In this document: positions 1-8,060 of the stretch, in pieces
Layout: every line of letters begins with the position of its first letter
Position numbering within the stretch: position 1 is the stretch's first letter
Origin: an uncultured Candidatus Saccharibacteria bacterium
GTDB taxonomy: Bacteria; Patescibacteriota; Saccharimonadia; Saccharimonadales; Saccharimonadaceae
Length of the DNA: 53,973 nucleotides
Assembly: GCA_947428935.1 (NCBI GenBank)
Contig: CANENS010000010.1
Span: forward strand, 1 to 53,973
Direction of reading: 5' to 3'
Made by a program: the position numbers and the translations under genes
The notes under the pieces: generated by a model
The model's input: the letters and a program-made list of their open reading frames with translations, nothing else
The model's database searches: none
What the model was told of the DNA's origin: nothing

Positions 1-220
1 AGAAGTTCCTCGAGCTTGGCACTGTTGATGGCAAGCTAGGCTTTCCGACCGGCCCCATGAACTGTAATATTGGTCACGAAGGGGCTTGTGTCCAAGCCTA
101 TCAAGGCGGCGTCATTATCTATTCTCCGTCGACCGGTGCTTGGGAGAACTATGGTGAGATTCGCAAGAAGTTCCTCGAGCTTGGCACTGTTGATGGCAAG
201 CTAGGCTTTCCGACCGGCCC
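1..220 (+). repeat. Tandem 165-bp unit of LGFP-coding DNA
   Basis: The 55 bases at 1-55 recur exactly at 166-220, giving a 165-bp period (55 codons). DNA-level identity including third positions points to recent duplication or gene conversion, and the copy number could vary between strains. The array probably continues left of the window. Confidence 0.85.
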
Positions 221-365
221 AGTTAAAAATAGTCAATATATTAGTCACGTCATCTATCAATCATTCGAGAACGGAAATATCTATTATGATACAAAAAACA
301 AATATTCCTACGAGTTGATGACGAAACAGTCTGATGACAACGAAGGTGCAGACACAGAGCGATAA
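1..365 (+). CDS. LGFP-repeat surface protein, C-terminal part (5' end outside window)
   Basis: The reading frame is open from the left edge (first full codon at base 3) and ends at a TAA at 363-365, so only the C-terminus is present. It contains two copies of a 55-residue unit ending in the LGFPTGP motif, typical of LGFP repeats (PF08310), which occur in secreted actinobacterial and Saccharibacteria cell-wall proteins and probably bind the envelope. After the second unit comes a divergent last segment and an acidic tail. Bases 1-55 and 166-220 are identical, so the repeat units were recently homogenised or duplicated. The ATG at 57 is internal to the protein. What lies N-terminal (hydrolase, amidase or mycolyltransferase-like domains are common) cannot be seen here. 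Confidence 0.8.
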   Translation, partial: KFLELGTVDGKLGFPTGPMNCNIGHEGACVQAYQGGVIIYSPSTGAWENYGEIRKKFLELGTVDGKLGFPTGPVKNSQYISHVIYQSFENGNIYYDTKNKYSYELMTKQSDDNEGADTER

Positions 366-371
366 AAAGTA

Positions 372-1308
372 ACGTGTCGTTTATCTAGATCTGCTCAGAG
401 TATTGGCTGCCATTGCTGTTATTGGAGCTCACGTAGCTGCTCAAATTTTGGTGCGAAACCGACGTAAATTCTTTAAAATGGCAAGTCTTCAATATTTATG
501 ACAGAATGACGAGATGGGCGGTTCCAGTCCTCGTCATAATTAGTGGAGCTGTAAAGCTTGGCAAATAATTACAGCTCACAACAAATGCTTAAAAAGATAT
601 ATCAACTTGCAGTAACCTATGTCTTTTAGAGACAGTGCTTTATCTTTTTACTAGCACCTATACAAGAAAAACTAGCGATGGTCTCGAGTATTATTCGGGG
701 TGGTAGCGCAGTTCTATGGTTTATCCCCATGATAATTGGCCTATATCTGTGTCAGCCAATTTTGAATAAGATTGTAGAATCAAAAGAAGCTACAAAATAT
801 TTCTTAACACTATCTCTTGTTTTTTTGGCTACATTCTGCCGAGCGCATTACAGATTGCTTACGACTTTGGTGGTTCGATATTTGGTGAAATATCGAACGC
901 GACCAGTTCGTATTTCGATAATATGTCGAGGGTATGCGTCGTATTTTGTTGGAGGATATTGTCTTCGACATGGTGGCTTCGCTCGCGGCGCAACAGCCTC
1001 AAGCGACTTATATCGTAATTTCACGGTCAATGTTCCAGTAATGAGTGTAGCAGTTTTTATCTTCCTTAAATATCATGAACTACAATTCGTGAAAATCATG
1101 GGAATGATCACGAGAATCGCTCAATACGGTTTCGGTATTTATCTAGTTCATATATTATTTATTACTATTTTGTCTTGGATAGGAATCACGACGCTTTCAT
1201 TTAGTCCAATCTTATCGGTCAATTATCACAATTATCGCGTTTATATTATCGTTGGTTGCTGTGTTTATCATTTCAGAGATATCTATGGTGAGAAAATATC
1301 TGATATGA
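372..1308 (+). pseudogene. Acyltransferase-3 (OafA-like) pseudogene, multiple frameshifts
   Basis: Fragments of an acyltransferase family 3 membrane protein (PF01757) can be read in order but in different frames. They are an N-terminal YLDLLRVLAAIAVIGAH segment near 380, a NIYDRMTRWAVPVLVIISGA segment near 493, an LWFIPMIIGLYL segment near 715, a FGIYLVHILF segment near 1131, and a last hydrophobic helix in yet another frame ending at a TGA at 1306-1308. At least three or four frameshifts and several stops separate them, so no intact product is possible. Intact relatives O-acylate surface polysaccharides, which fits the glycan genes next door. The longest open piece is 678-1334. This is old decay rather than one sequencing error, because the breaks are spread along the whole gene. 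Confidence 0.75.
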
Positions 1309-1324
1309 ACCTTATTGATGCGTG

Positions 1325-1334
1325 GTATAATTAA
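1325..1334 (+). promoter_or_regulatory. -10 box directly upstream of the gene at 1338
   Basis: GTATAATTAA lies a few bases upstream of the ATG at 1338. There is no room for a Shine-Dalgarno site, so the transcript is probably leaderless, as for several other genes here. Confidence 0.5.
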
Positions 1335-1337
1335 GGC

Positions 1338-2684
1338 ATGTCAAAGCAGCAACTAAGACAGCGGTCACAGCAAATTAACCAACTTTCTGGTAAGCGTTTT
1401 TTGATCACACAACCTATAATTCGTAATTTTACTGGTTCAATTGTTGTTGCTCTGGAGCTGGCAGCTTATCTGCAGTCGCAGGGGGCTGAAGTGACGGTTT
1501 ATACTGCATTTTATGATCAACCCGTAAAAACCGCCTTTGAAAATGTTAACATTAAAGTTACATCCTCAAAAGAAGAGCCAAACTTTGCATTGCAAGATTT
1601 TGACTATATATGGGTTCATTCGCAAATTTTACCGTATAGTATTGTGCGCCGACTCAATGAGCTTTCTAAATCATCTACGCGCTTTATTTTCCTGCATATG
1701 TCTCCGCATCATGATCTGGCACCAGATGAGTTTCCTTGGATTTATCAACTAGAAGATAAACTCACTAATCTTCGTCTTGTTATTAGTGAAGAAACAGCTT
1801 CTGCTCAGAACCAATATCTTAATTTTTCACCAACTCTATTTTTCCGTAATCCTGCTCCGGTCGAATTCTGCGAAATAGAACGTGTTCCTAGCAAGACTCT
1901 TAAAAAAGTGCTCGTGGTTACCAATCATCCTCCGGTAGAACTAGATGAGACCATAGCTATCCTTCGCGAGCAACATCCCGAAATCATGATAGAAACGTTC
2001 GGCGAAACCTTTGACTGGCAAAAAGTAATCACTGCCTCCGAGCTTAAAAAATATGACGCAATTATTACTATTGGCAAGACTGTCCAGTATGGACTTGTTG
2101 CTGGTATCCCAGTCTTTGTTTATGATAAGTTCGGTGGTTTTGGCTATTTGAATAAGGGGAATTATGAGGTGGCTAAGCGTCAAAACTTTAGTGGGCGCGG
2201 CGGTAACAAATTGACTGCACGAGAAATCGTTAATCGGCTTATCGATGAATATGTGCCAGCGCGCCAGTTTGCTCTTGACCATCGCCCTGATTTTATTGAT
2301 ACGTATTCAATAGATAACGTTGTTCCTCAAATCATCCAGTCCGTTCCTGAGCGTTGCCGTATAGATTTTTCTTCAGAATATATTAAAGCATTGCTCGCCG
2401 CTCAAAGAATTGCACATGAATTTTTTCAAGCACTTGGCATGTCGCGCAATTTTTACGAACGTGCCAACAGCGACATTGACGCACTCCAAGCTGATATTTC
2501 TGCGCTCCAGGCCAACGTTGCGGAGCACCAGCAGGTTATTAAAGCTCTTGAAAGAGATATTGATTCTTTGCATCATCAATTGCGAAAAGAAGCCGAATCC
2601 AGCCGCGATCTCGATCAAGCTCTTCAGACCATCCGTTCTAAATACCTTTATCGGATTGCTCGCAAGTTAAAATTACTTCCGTAG
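1338..2684 (+). CDS. GT-B-like glycosyltransferase with C-terminal coiled coil
   Basis: A 448-residue soluble protein. The N-terminus (FLITQPIIRNFTGSIVVALELAAYLQSQGAEVTVYT) has the hydrophobic strand, loop and helix pattern of a Rossmann GT-B glycosyltransferase of the GT4 type. The second half carries VLVVTNHPP, the usual start of the C-terminal Rossmann domain, then ITIGKTVQYGLVAGIPVFVYDKFGG, which resembles the donor-site region. Residues about 375-430 are heptad-rich and form a coiled coil, and the tail is basic and could touch the membrane. A glycan-assembly role is inferred from the fold and from the neighbouring GT2 and acyltransferase genes. The sugar and acceptor are unknown. The start follows a -10 box with no ribosome site. 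Confidence 0.65.
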   Translation: MSKQQLRQRSQQINQLSGKRFLITQPIIRNFTGSIVVALELAAYLQSQGAEVTVYTAFYDQPVKTAFENVNIKVTSSKEEPNFALQDFDYIWVHSQILPYSIVRRLNELSKSSTRFIFLHMSPHHDLAPDEFPWIYQLEDKLTNLRLVISEETASAQNQYLNFSPTLFFRNPAPVEFCEIERVPSKTLKKVLVVTNHPPVELDETIAILREQHPEIMIETFGETFDWQKVITASELKKYDAIITIGKTVQYGLVAGIPVFVYDKFGGFGYLNKGNYEVAKRQNFSGRGGNKLTAREIVNRLIDEYVPARQFALDHRPDFIDTYSIDNVVPQIIQSVPERCRIDFSSEYIKALLAAQRIAHEFFQALGMSRNFYERANSDIDALQADISALQANVAEHQQVIKALERDIDSLHHQLRKEAESSRDLDQALQTIRSKYLYRIARKLKLLP

Positions 2685-2720
2685 TAATAATATTTTATTC
2701 AGATATAGTGTGACATAAAT

Positions 2721-2727
2721 GGTATAA
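2721..2727 (+). promoter_or_regulatory. -10 box upstream of the gene at 2748
   Basis: GGTATAATTG lies about 20 nt before the ATG at 2748. The short leader has no GGAGG-type site. The -35 region is weak. Confidence 0.45.
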
Positions 2728-2747
2728 TTGTATTTAATACATAACCT

Positions 2748-4718
2748 ATGAAAGTATTACCTATTTTTATGACTAAACAACAATTGTCTCATAAGTTGCA
2801 ATTTTTACAATCCGCTCAGCAACGATTTTATTTGTTGCTTGCTCATCCTAGTTTCGTTCTCTTCCTCAGATTATGTTTTTCATTTCTTGGTGCGCTCGGT
2901 AGCTTACAACTTCTAAAGTTCGTCTCACAAAGCAACACTGTTTTTATTAATGGATTTATTGCTTGTATTGTTGCCTTTGTTCTATATTTCTTTTATAAAT
3001 CACCTGTCAGTCTTTTGAAGCCTAATCCGTCCTACGCAATTGTCTGTACTATTATTTTTTCCAGCATCCTTATTTTTGGTGGACAGCTTGAATTCTACAA
3101 CGCTATATCCTGGAACTGGCGAACATTTATTAAGATTTCTTTAGTCTGTTTTCTCTTATATCCGGTTTTTGCTCACATTTTGGTAGTTGTCAGCACTATG
3201 CGCCCCCGTCGCTTCGTTTTAAACCCTCATCGCCATACTATCATTGCCTTTTGCTGTATCTTGACTGCCACTCTATTAACTTGGATTTTTATTTTTCCCG
3301 GTATCTATACTTACGACATGGCGAGCCAAAATGAAATCATCACTAATGGTTTTAGTAATGGCCAGTGGCGTAGTGGGCAATGGTCAGCAGCGCATTGGTC
3401 GTTGCTTTATGGGTTGCTGTTTGCTGGTTTTCTTGATGTTGGTAAGGCTGTCTTCGGTAACTATGAGGCCGGCATGGCTTTGGCTATGTTGGCGCAAGCG
3501 CTCTTTATTTGCTACGTTGAATCTCGTATCGTGCTTTTCGCTACCAGGGTTACGAAAAATCGTAAAGTGTATATTGGTAGTATTCTCTTTTTCTGCATGA
3601 TGCCGTTTCTCATCGTCCTCTCTGTTAGTTCTGCCCAAGACGTCTTATTTGCTGGATTATTCGCTTTGCTCTTCTTGAATCTCTTCGAAATGATTATCGA
3701 TCCAGACAACTATTCTAAAACTAGGTTATATTTTTTTAAGATCCCTATCCTAGGTATACTTTTGTGTCTAGTGCGTAATAATGGCGTTTATTGTTTACTC
3801 TTTGCGTTTCTCGTCGTTGTTATTTTTTACCGCAATCCTATTCGCAAGCATAAATATCGTCTCCTTGCATTGCTTAGTATGCCCGTCGTGCTATCATTCA
3901 TTTATAGTGGGCCCATAATAAAATCCTTTCATCTTCAAAGTGATACTTCGATCCAGGAGATTCTCGGCATTCCATCTCAGCAGCTCGCCCGCACCTACAC
4001 CTACGCCCCAGAAAGCCTCTCTTCGGAAGACATGAATGCTTTGCGGACATTTTACGATTTTGATCACGGATTTTTGCTTTATCGCGACTATCCACTAATT
4101 GCCGACTACACAAAAGGTTCGTTGAATAGTAGCTATACAAAAGCTCATTTACTTGATTTTGTCGGTTTGTGGGCTAAACAGGGGATTAAGAATCCTGGCA
4201 AATATATTGAAGCTTTTATGCTTAATTCTCTCGGCTATTGGTACCCATTGAAAGATTATAGGGACCCTCGCCTAAATCTCGACTTTATGAACTACCCTGG
4301 TTTTTCTATGACGAGTGCATTCACTGACCGTGATGCCCATCCGCATATGAAAAAGGTCGAACGCCAGATTATCAACAAGGGAATTGCTCAGCAAATCGAC
4401 TCCATAATTTTCGATAATAAATGGCTGGACATTCCTTTTTATGCCGCCTTTTGTTCTATGGGAACTTACATGCTGTTATTACTTTTTACGATTGGCTACG
4501 CTGTCGCTAGGCGCAGCCGTCAACTCTTCGTTCCTTTGGGGCTGCTACTGGGTTTTTATTTCACCCTGCTTCTTTCTCCTGTGGCTATTTTTCGTTATGG
4601 TTACCCTATAGTCATGCTTGCGCCCGCCCTTATCGCCACACTTTGCCAAATTAATCTTTATTCGGATCGTTGTGTAAACCGTACATATAAAGCTCGAAAA
4701 GCTGCCGGTGCTTCCTAG
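2748..4718 (+). CDS. Multispan membrane protein, DUF6020/GT-C-like
   Basis: A 656-residue integral membrane protein with roughly eleven or twelve hydrophobic segments. Near residues 187-215 it has FPGIYTYDMASQ followed by a W/H-rich loop (SGQWSAAHWSLLYG). An acidic or aromatic motif in the first extracytoplasmic loop is characteristic of DUF6020 and GT-C-type glycosyltransferases. A second conserved-looking patch is LGILLCLVRNNGVY. A long soluble loop (about 395-560) precedes the last three helices. GT-C enzymes use lipid-linked sugars, so a role in surface glycan assembly fits the setting, but this is inference. A second in-frame ATG at 2769 is possible. The 3' end overlaps the convergent GT2 gene by 68 bp. 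Confidence 0.6.
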   Translation: MKVLPIFMTKQQLSHKLQFLQSAQQRFYLLLAHPSFVLFLRLCFSFLGALGSLQLLKFVSQSNTVFINGFIACIVAFVLYFFYKSPVSLLKPNPSYAIVCTIIFSSILIFGGQLEFYNAISWNWRTFIKISLVCFLLYPVFAHILVVVSTMRPRRFVLNPHRHTIIAFCCILTATLLTWIFIFPGIYTYDMASQNEIITNGFSNGQWRSGQWSAAHWSLLYGLLFAGFLDVGKAVFGNYEAGMALAMLAQALFICYVESRIVLFATRVTKNRKVYIGSILFFCMMPFLIVLSVSSAQDVLFAGLFALLFLNLFEMIIDPDNYSKTRLYFFKIPILGILLCLVRNNGVYCLLFAFLVVVIFYRNPIRKHKYRLLALLSMPVVLSFIYSGPIIKSFHLQSDTSIQEILGIPSQQLARTYTYAPESLSSEDMNALRTFYDFDHGFLLYRDYPLIADYTKGSLNSSYTKAHLLDFVGLWAKQGIKNPGKYIEAFMLNSLGYWYPLKDYRDPRLNLDFMNYPGFSMTSAFTDRDAHPHMKKVERQIINKGIAQQIDSIIFDNKWLDIPFYAAFCSMGTYMLLLLFTIGYAVARRSRQLFVPLGLLLGFYFTLLLSPVAIFRYGYPIVMLAPALIATLCQINLYSDRCVNRTYKARKAAGAS

Positions 4719-5598
4719 TAATCGCGTTTAGGATTAAGCTGGCGATAAAAAACAAAATTCCCATGAGCAACATAAAACACGCTACAATCAACGATGGGAA
4801 CTTCGGTACCATACCAGTACTAAAATACTCAGTTAAGACTGGTAGCCCTAGAATCGTTGCAGCTAATAGACAAATTATTGCCAAAATGTTGAAAAAGATT
4901 AGCGGTTTGTATTCGCTGAACAGCGAGACGATCGTCATTAAGACTCTCGCGCCATCGCTATATGTATTAAGTTTCGAACTACTTCCTGCAGGCCGATCCT
5001 TATATTCGGTAGTGAATTCCTTTAAACGGAAATTTTTGTCTACCGCATGGATTGTCATCTCGGTTTCTACTGCAAAGCCTTTTGATAAGACTGGGAATGA
5101 CTTTACAAAATCGCGACTAAAAGCTCGATAGCCTGTCATAATATCTCGCACTTTCGCGCGAAACAGCCAGTTGATTAAAAAACGCACTAGTTCATTTCCG
5201 AAATTATGGAATAAACGTTTGTTTTCTTTTGTATAATTCCCCGACAAACGATCACCAATCACCATATCTGCTTGTTCTTCCAAGATCGGCGCGCAGAGTT
5301 TCTTGGCGTCACTTGCTGAATATGTATCGTCGCCATCCACCATTAGATAGCAATCCGCCTCTATGTCCCGAAACATACTACGAATAACATTGCCTTTGCC
5401 TTGTCGAGTTTCTGACCGCACAATCGCCCCGGCGCTCCTAGCCAATTTTGCACTTTGATCTGTCGAATTATTATCATATACGTATATATCTGCGTCGGGC
5501 AACGATTTTTTAAAATCCTCCACGACGCCAGCGATCGTTTTCTCTTCATTATAGCAAGGAATCAGGACTGCTATTTTCTTATTTAGTTTCTCTTTCAT
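4651..5598 (-). CDS. GT2 glycosyltransferase, DPM1/polyprenol-phosphate type, two C-terminal helices
   Basis: A 315-residue protein starting AVLIPCYNEEKTIAGVV, the family-2 nucleotide-binding start. It has the YDNNSTD and LMVDGDDTY (DXD-type metal site) motifs, then a VRDIMTGYRAFSRDF region typical of dolichyl/polyprenyl-phosphate sugar transferases. Two membrane helices at about residues 233-255 and 268-292 anchor it. It is the last gene of a minus-strand GT2 operon; its ATG overlaps the previous gene by 20 bp, so the two are translationally coupled. It likely moves a sugar from a nucleotide to undecaprenyl phosphate for the GT-C-like neighbour, but substrates are unknown. Its 3' end overlaps the opposing membrane-protein gene by 68 bp. 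Confidence 0.8.
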   Translation of the reverse strand: MKEKLNKKIAVLIPCYNEEKTIAGVVEDFKKSLPDADIYVYDNNSTDQSAKLARSAGAIVRSETRQGKGNVIRSMFRDIEADCYLMVDGDDTYSASDAKKLCAPILEEQADMVIGDRLSGNYTKENKRLFHNFGNELVRFLINWLFRAKVRDIMTGYRAFSRDFVKSFPVLSKGFAVETEMTIHAVDKNFRLKEFTTEYKDRPAGSSSKLNTYSDGARVLMTIVSLFSEYKPLIFFNILAIICLLAATILGLPVLTEYFSTGMVPKFPSLIVACFMLLMGILFFIASLILNAITRKHRQLFELYMYGLHNDPNKD

Positions 5599-6697
5599 CG
5601 TAAGGTCTCTCCAATAACTTCATTGCTTCTGTCTGCATGTCAATGATAAATCTTAAAGCATGGATATTATCGACGGCGGCGCGATACGAGGGCATTAATC
5701 CCATAAGCAGCCGTTTTATTCGTGCTACGGTCAAAAACGAACTGGTAGCCCCAGCGTTTAGTCGTTCAATATTGTTACGTGTTGATATTGCTGCTTTATC
5801 GAAGCTCTTCTGGTGGTCTTCAATGAACTTTTTTGCCTCATCTCGAACCAACTTTATGCGTTTTCGTGTCTTACTATTTCTGATTGCAAAAGCCTCAAAA
5901 TCCTCAAAATACCGCCAAAAGAATGTTTCGTTGCCATCTATCAGATCATTTTGCTCTAAAAAATTATATAACCTAAACGCGATATATAAATGATCGATGG
6001 CATTATCTTCCTTGGCATCGTTTGACCAGGTTTGAGACATAAGGCTATCATCGTGTCGCACATAATTGTATAACTTTTTCTTCAAATAATAGGCTGTTTT
6101 GCTTATGCTCATATATGCAACGCAAAAGTATGCATCCTCAAATCTCAACCCTTCTGGAAAAGTAATCTCGTATTTTTTCAAAATCTCTTTTCGGAAAATC
6201 TTATCAGTGGGCGAGAGGTCGGTATTGAAGATTTTGGCATTACTGAGCAATTGTTTTCCGGCATATTTTAATCTATAGTACTCATTATCACTACTCTTCA
6301 TGTATTGACTTGCGTGATAGATTACGTTTACTTCGCATAGCGCCAGATCAACCTTATTATCTGTAATTGCTTTATACATCTTCTCGCAAGCCTCTGTCGT
6401 GTAATAGTCGTCTCCATCACACAGCATAATGTATGGCGCCGTAGACTTCTTTATGCCTATATTCCTCGCTTGCGAAACTCCACCATTTTCCGCGCGATAA
6501 ATTACTTTTATGCGTTTATCTTTCCTTTCGTATCTTTCCAAGATCTCGCGGCTATTATCAGTAGAGGCATCATCCACGCAGATTATTTCGATGTTCTCTA
6601 AAGTCTGCTTTCTCAATGCGTCCAAGCAGTTTTCGATATACTTGGCGTTATTATATGAGGTGACAATAACGCTGACCAACGGATTATTTTGCTTCAC
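5579..6697 (-). CDS. GT2 (GT-A fold) glycosyltransferase
   Basis: A 372-residue family-2 glycosyltransferase. The N-terminus VSVIVTSYNNAKYIENCLDAL, the IICVDDASTDNS strand and the LCDGDDYY DXD motif define the GT-A nucleotide-sugar site in residues 1-110. GLRFEDAYFC near residue 180 matches the usual FEDxxF acceptor/base motif. The C-terminal 120 residues are helical and basic with no membrane helix. It overlaps the upstream GT2 gene by 14 bp and the downstream one by 20 bp, so all three form one operon. It probably adds a sugar to a surface glycan on the cytoplasmic face; specificity cannot be read from the sequence. Confidence 0.85.
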   Translation of the reverse strand: MKQNNPLVSVIVTSYNNAKYIENCLDALRKQTLENIEIICVDDASTDNSREILERYERKDKRIKVIYRAENGGVSQARNIGIKKSTAPYIMLCDGDDYYTTEACEKMYKAITDNKVDLALCEVNVIYHASQYMKSSDNEYYRLKYAGKQLLSNAKIFNTDLSPTDKIFRKEILKKYEITFPEGLRFEDAYFCVAYMSISKTAYYLKKKLYNYVRHDDSLMSQTWSNDAKEDNAIDHLYIAFRLYNFLEQNDLIDGNETFFWRYFEDFEAFAIRNSKTRKRIKLVRDEAKKFIEDHQKSFDKAAISTRNNIERLNAGATSSFLTVARIKRLLMGLMPSYRAAVDNIHALRFIIDMQTEAMKLLERPYDERETK

Positions 6698-7835
6698 GCT
6701 TCTCCTCTAGCTCCTCTAGGCGTTTTAGTAAAGCGACATTATTATTTTGCACCTCCGCAACTAGACTTGCTATTTCGAGCTGTTTACGATAAACCGGATG
6801 CAGTCTAATCCACGCTTGCCTCGTATTCTCGCGTACTTTTCTTGCACGCTCGCGCAGTTTTTGATTTCTCCTTATTCGACGAATATGAAGCAAGATTTGC
6901 TGCTCCGAGTGATCCAAAATATACTTTAATAAGTTCCGTTGCGGCGCCCCACCGAAATTGTTCAAATCAATTATCCCCTCATTATTATATTGATCGTATT
7001 CCGTTTTAACCTTATGAACAAAGTCCTTTAATAAGTCGGACTTCAGTCGGCACATATTCCAAAAGTATGCCCCAAATTTCGCCACAATGAAAACCTGCGC
7101 GTAATCATCAAACACATCGTTTTCTCGCAAATATCTCTCGATTTCTGCGTATTCGTAGACTACATTCATCACCTTGCCTGGATTGTTCACCGAGGAGGAT
7201 TCATTGTCGATTCGGTAGTGTAAGAAAGCATCATTCGTAAATACTGCTCGGTGCGCCGATACCCAAACTTTAAAATTAAATCCAGTGTCTTGGTATGATG
7301 CTCCTGGAGTTGGCAAAAATTTAATCTTGTGCTTCGATAAAAAATCTCGCCGATAAATCGCCGACCAAATCGCTGGCGCTTCGTAAAATATCCAGATGTT
7401 GCGCTTCGGGTCAATCACTCGTCCGGTATCTTCGGGCCGAACATAAGCATTAAGAGTATCTTTGCCGTTCTTGTTGAAAAAATAATTCGCTCGCACTACT
7501 TCAGCGTCATAAGATTCCGCTAGACCGTATAATCTTTCCATAGCGTCGAGTTCAATGAAGTCATCTGACTCTACAATTGCAATATACTTACCTTTAGCTT
7601 TTGCTAAGCCTTGATTCATGCTATCGCCGTAACCCGAATTTTCTTTATCGATGATCACAATCCGCTCGTCTTTTTTCGCAAAATCTTTAATAATATCGAG
7701 GGAATCGTCTGTCGAGCCATCATTAATACAAATAATTTCAATTTCAGCCAAGGTCTGGTTTACGAGGCTTTCCAGACACTGTTGTAAATACTTCTCAACG
7801 TTATAAATTGGAACCAATACAGAAATCTTTTTCAT
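6684..7835 (-). CDS. GT2 (GT-A fold) glycosyltransferase, first gene of the operon
   Basis: A 383-residue family-2 enzyme closely similar in layout to its downstream neighbour. It has SVLVPIYNVEKYLQQCLESL, IICINDGSTDDS and IVESDDFIE (DXD equivalent) in the first 100 residues, then a PGASYQDTGFN motif near residue 178 in place of FEDxxF. The last 70 residues are a basic helical tail ending in a coiled coil (RLEELEEKREAK). The ATG at 7835 follows a minus-strand TATAAT box after about 10 nt, so it is probably leaderless and marks the operon promoter. The two adjacent GT2 genes likely arose by duplication. Confidence 0.85.
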   Translation of the reverse strand: MKKISVLVPIYNVEKYLQQCLESLVNQTLAEIEIICINDGSTDDSLDIIKDFAKKDERIVIIDKENSGYGDSMNQGLAKAKGKYIAIVESDDFIELDAMERLYGLAESYDAEVVRANYFFNKNGKDTLNAYVRPEDTGRVIDPKRNIWIFYEAPAIWSAIYRRDFLSKHKIKFLPTPGASYQDTGFNFKVWVSAHRAVFTNDAFLHYRIDNESSSVNNPGKVMNVVYEYAEIERYLRENDVFDDYAQVFIVAKFGAYFWNMCRLKSDLLKDFVHKVKTEYDQYNNEGIIDLNNFGGAPQRNLLKYILDHSEQQILLHIRRIRRNQKLRERARKVRENTRQAWIRLHPVYRKQLEIASLVAEVQNNNVALLKRLEELEEKREAK

Positions 7836-8060
7836 AGCATTCCCATTATATCAGAAAAACGCCACAGAGGGAAGCCCCTCCTTACGTATCAGATTGTCAT
7901 AAACATATTCATAGAATTTTCGCTGGCAACCAGGCTCATCGAGTATTGCCAACAGAGTATTTCTTAAAGCCTATTTCTAAATTATTGGAGTAGGCTAAGT
8001 CCCGTTTGCTTAATCAAGACGCCCTGGATCGCGCAAAGCTATTTATGCTATAATATTCAT
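7836..8060. other. Divergent promoter region between the GT2 operon and the sbcB-like gene
   Basis: The 225-bp gap carries a minus-strand TATAAT box at 7846-7851 for the GT2 operon and a plus-strand GCTATAAT box at 8047-8054 for the gene at 8061. Both are within 10 nt of a start codon. The middle has no reading frame or repeat that I recognise. Confidence 0.5.

Noticed and set aside
7836-8060. Extra variable-repeat cassette
   Set aside because: It has GAAGCCCCTCC but none of the GCAGCGG/CCGCTGC boundaries or the coding pattern.
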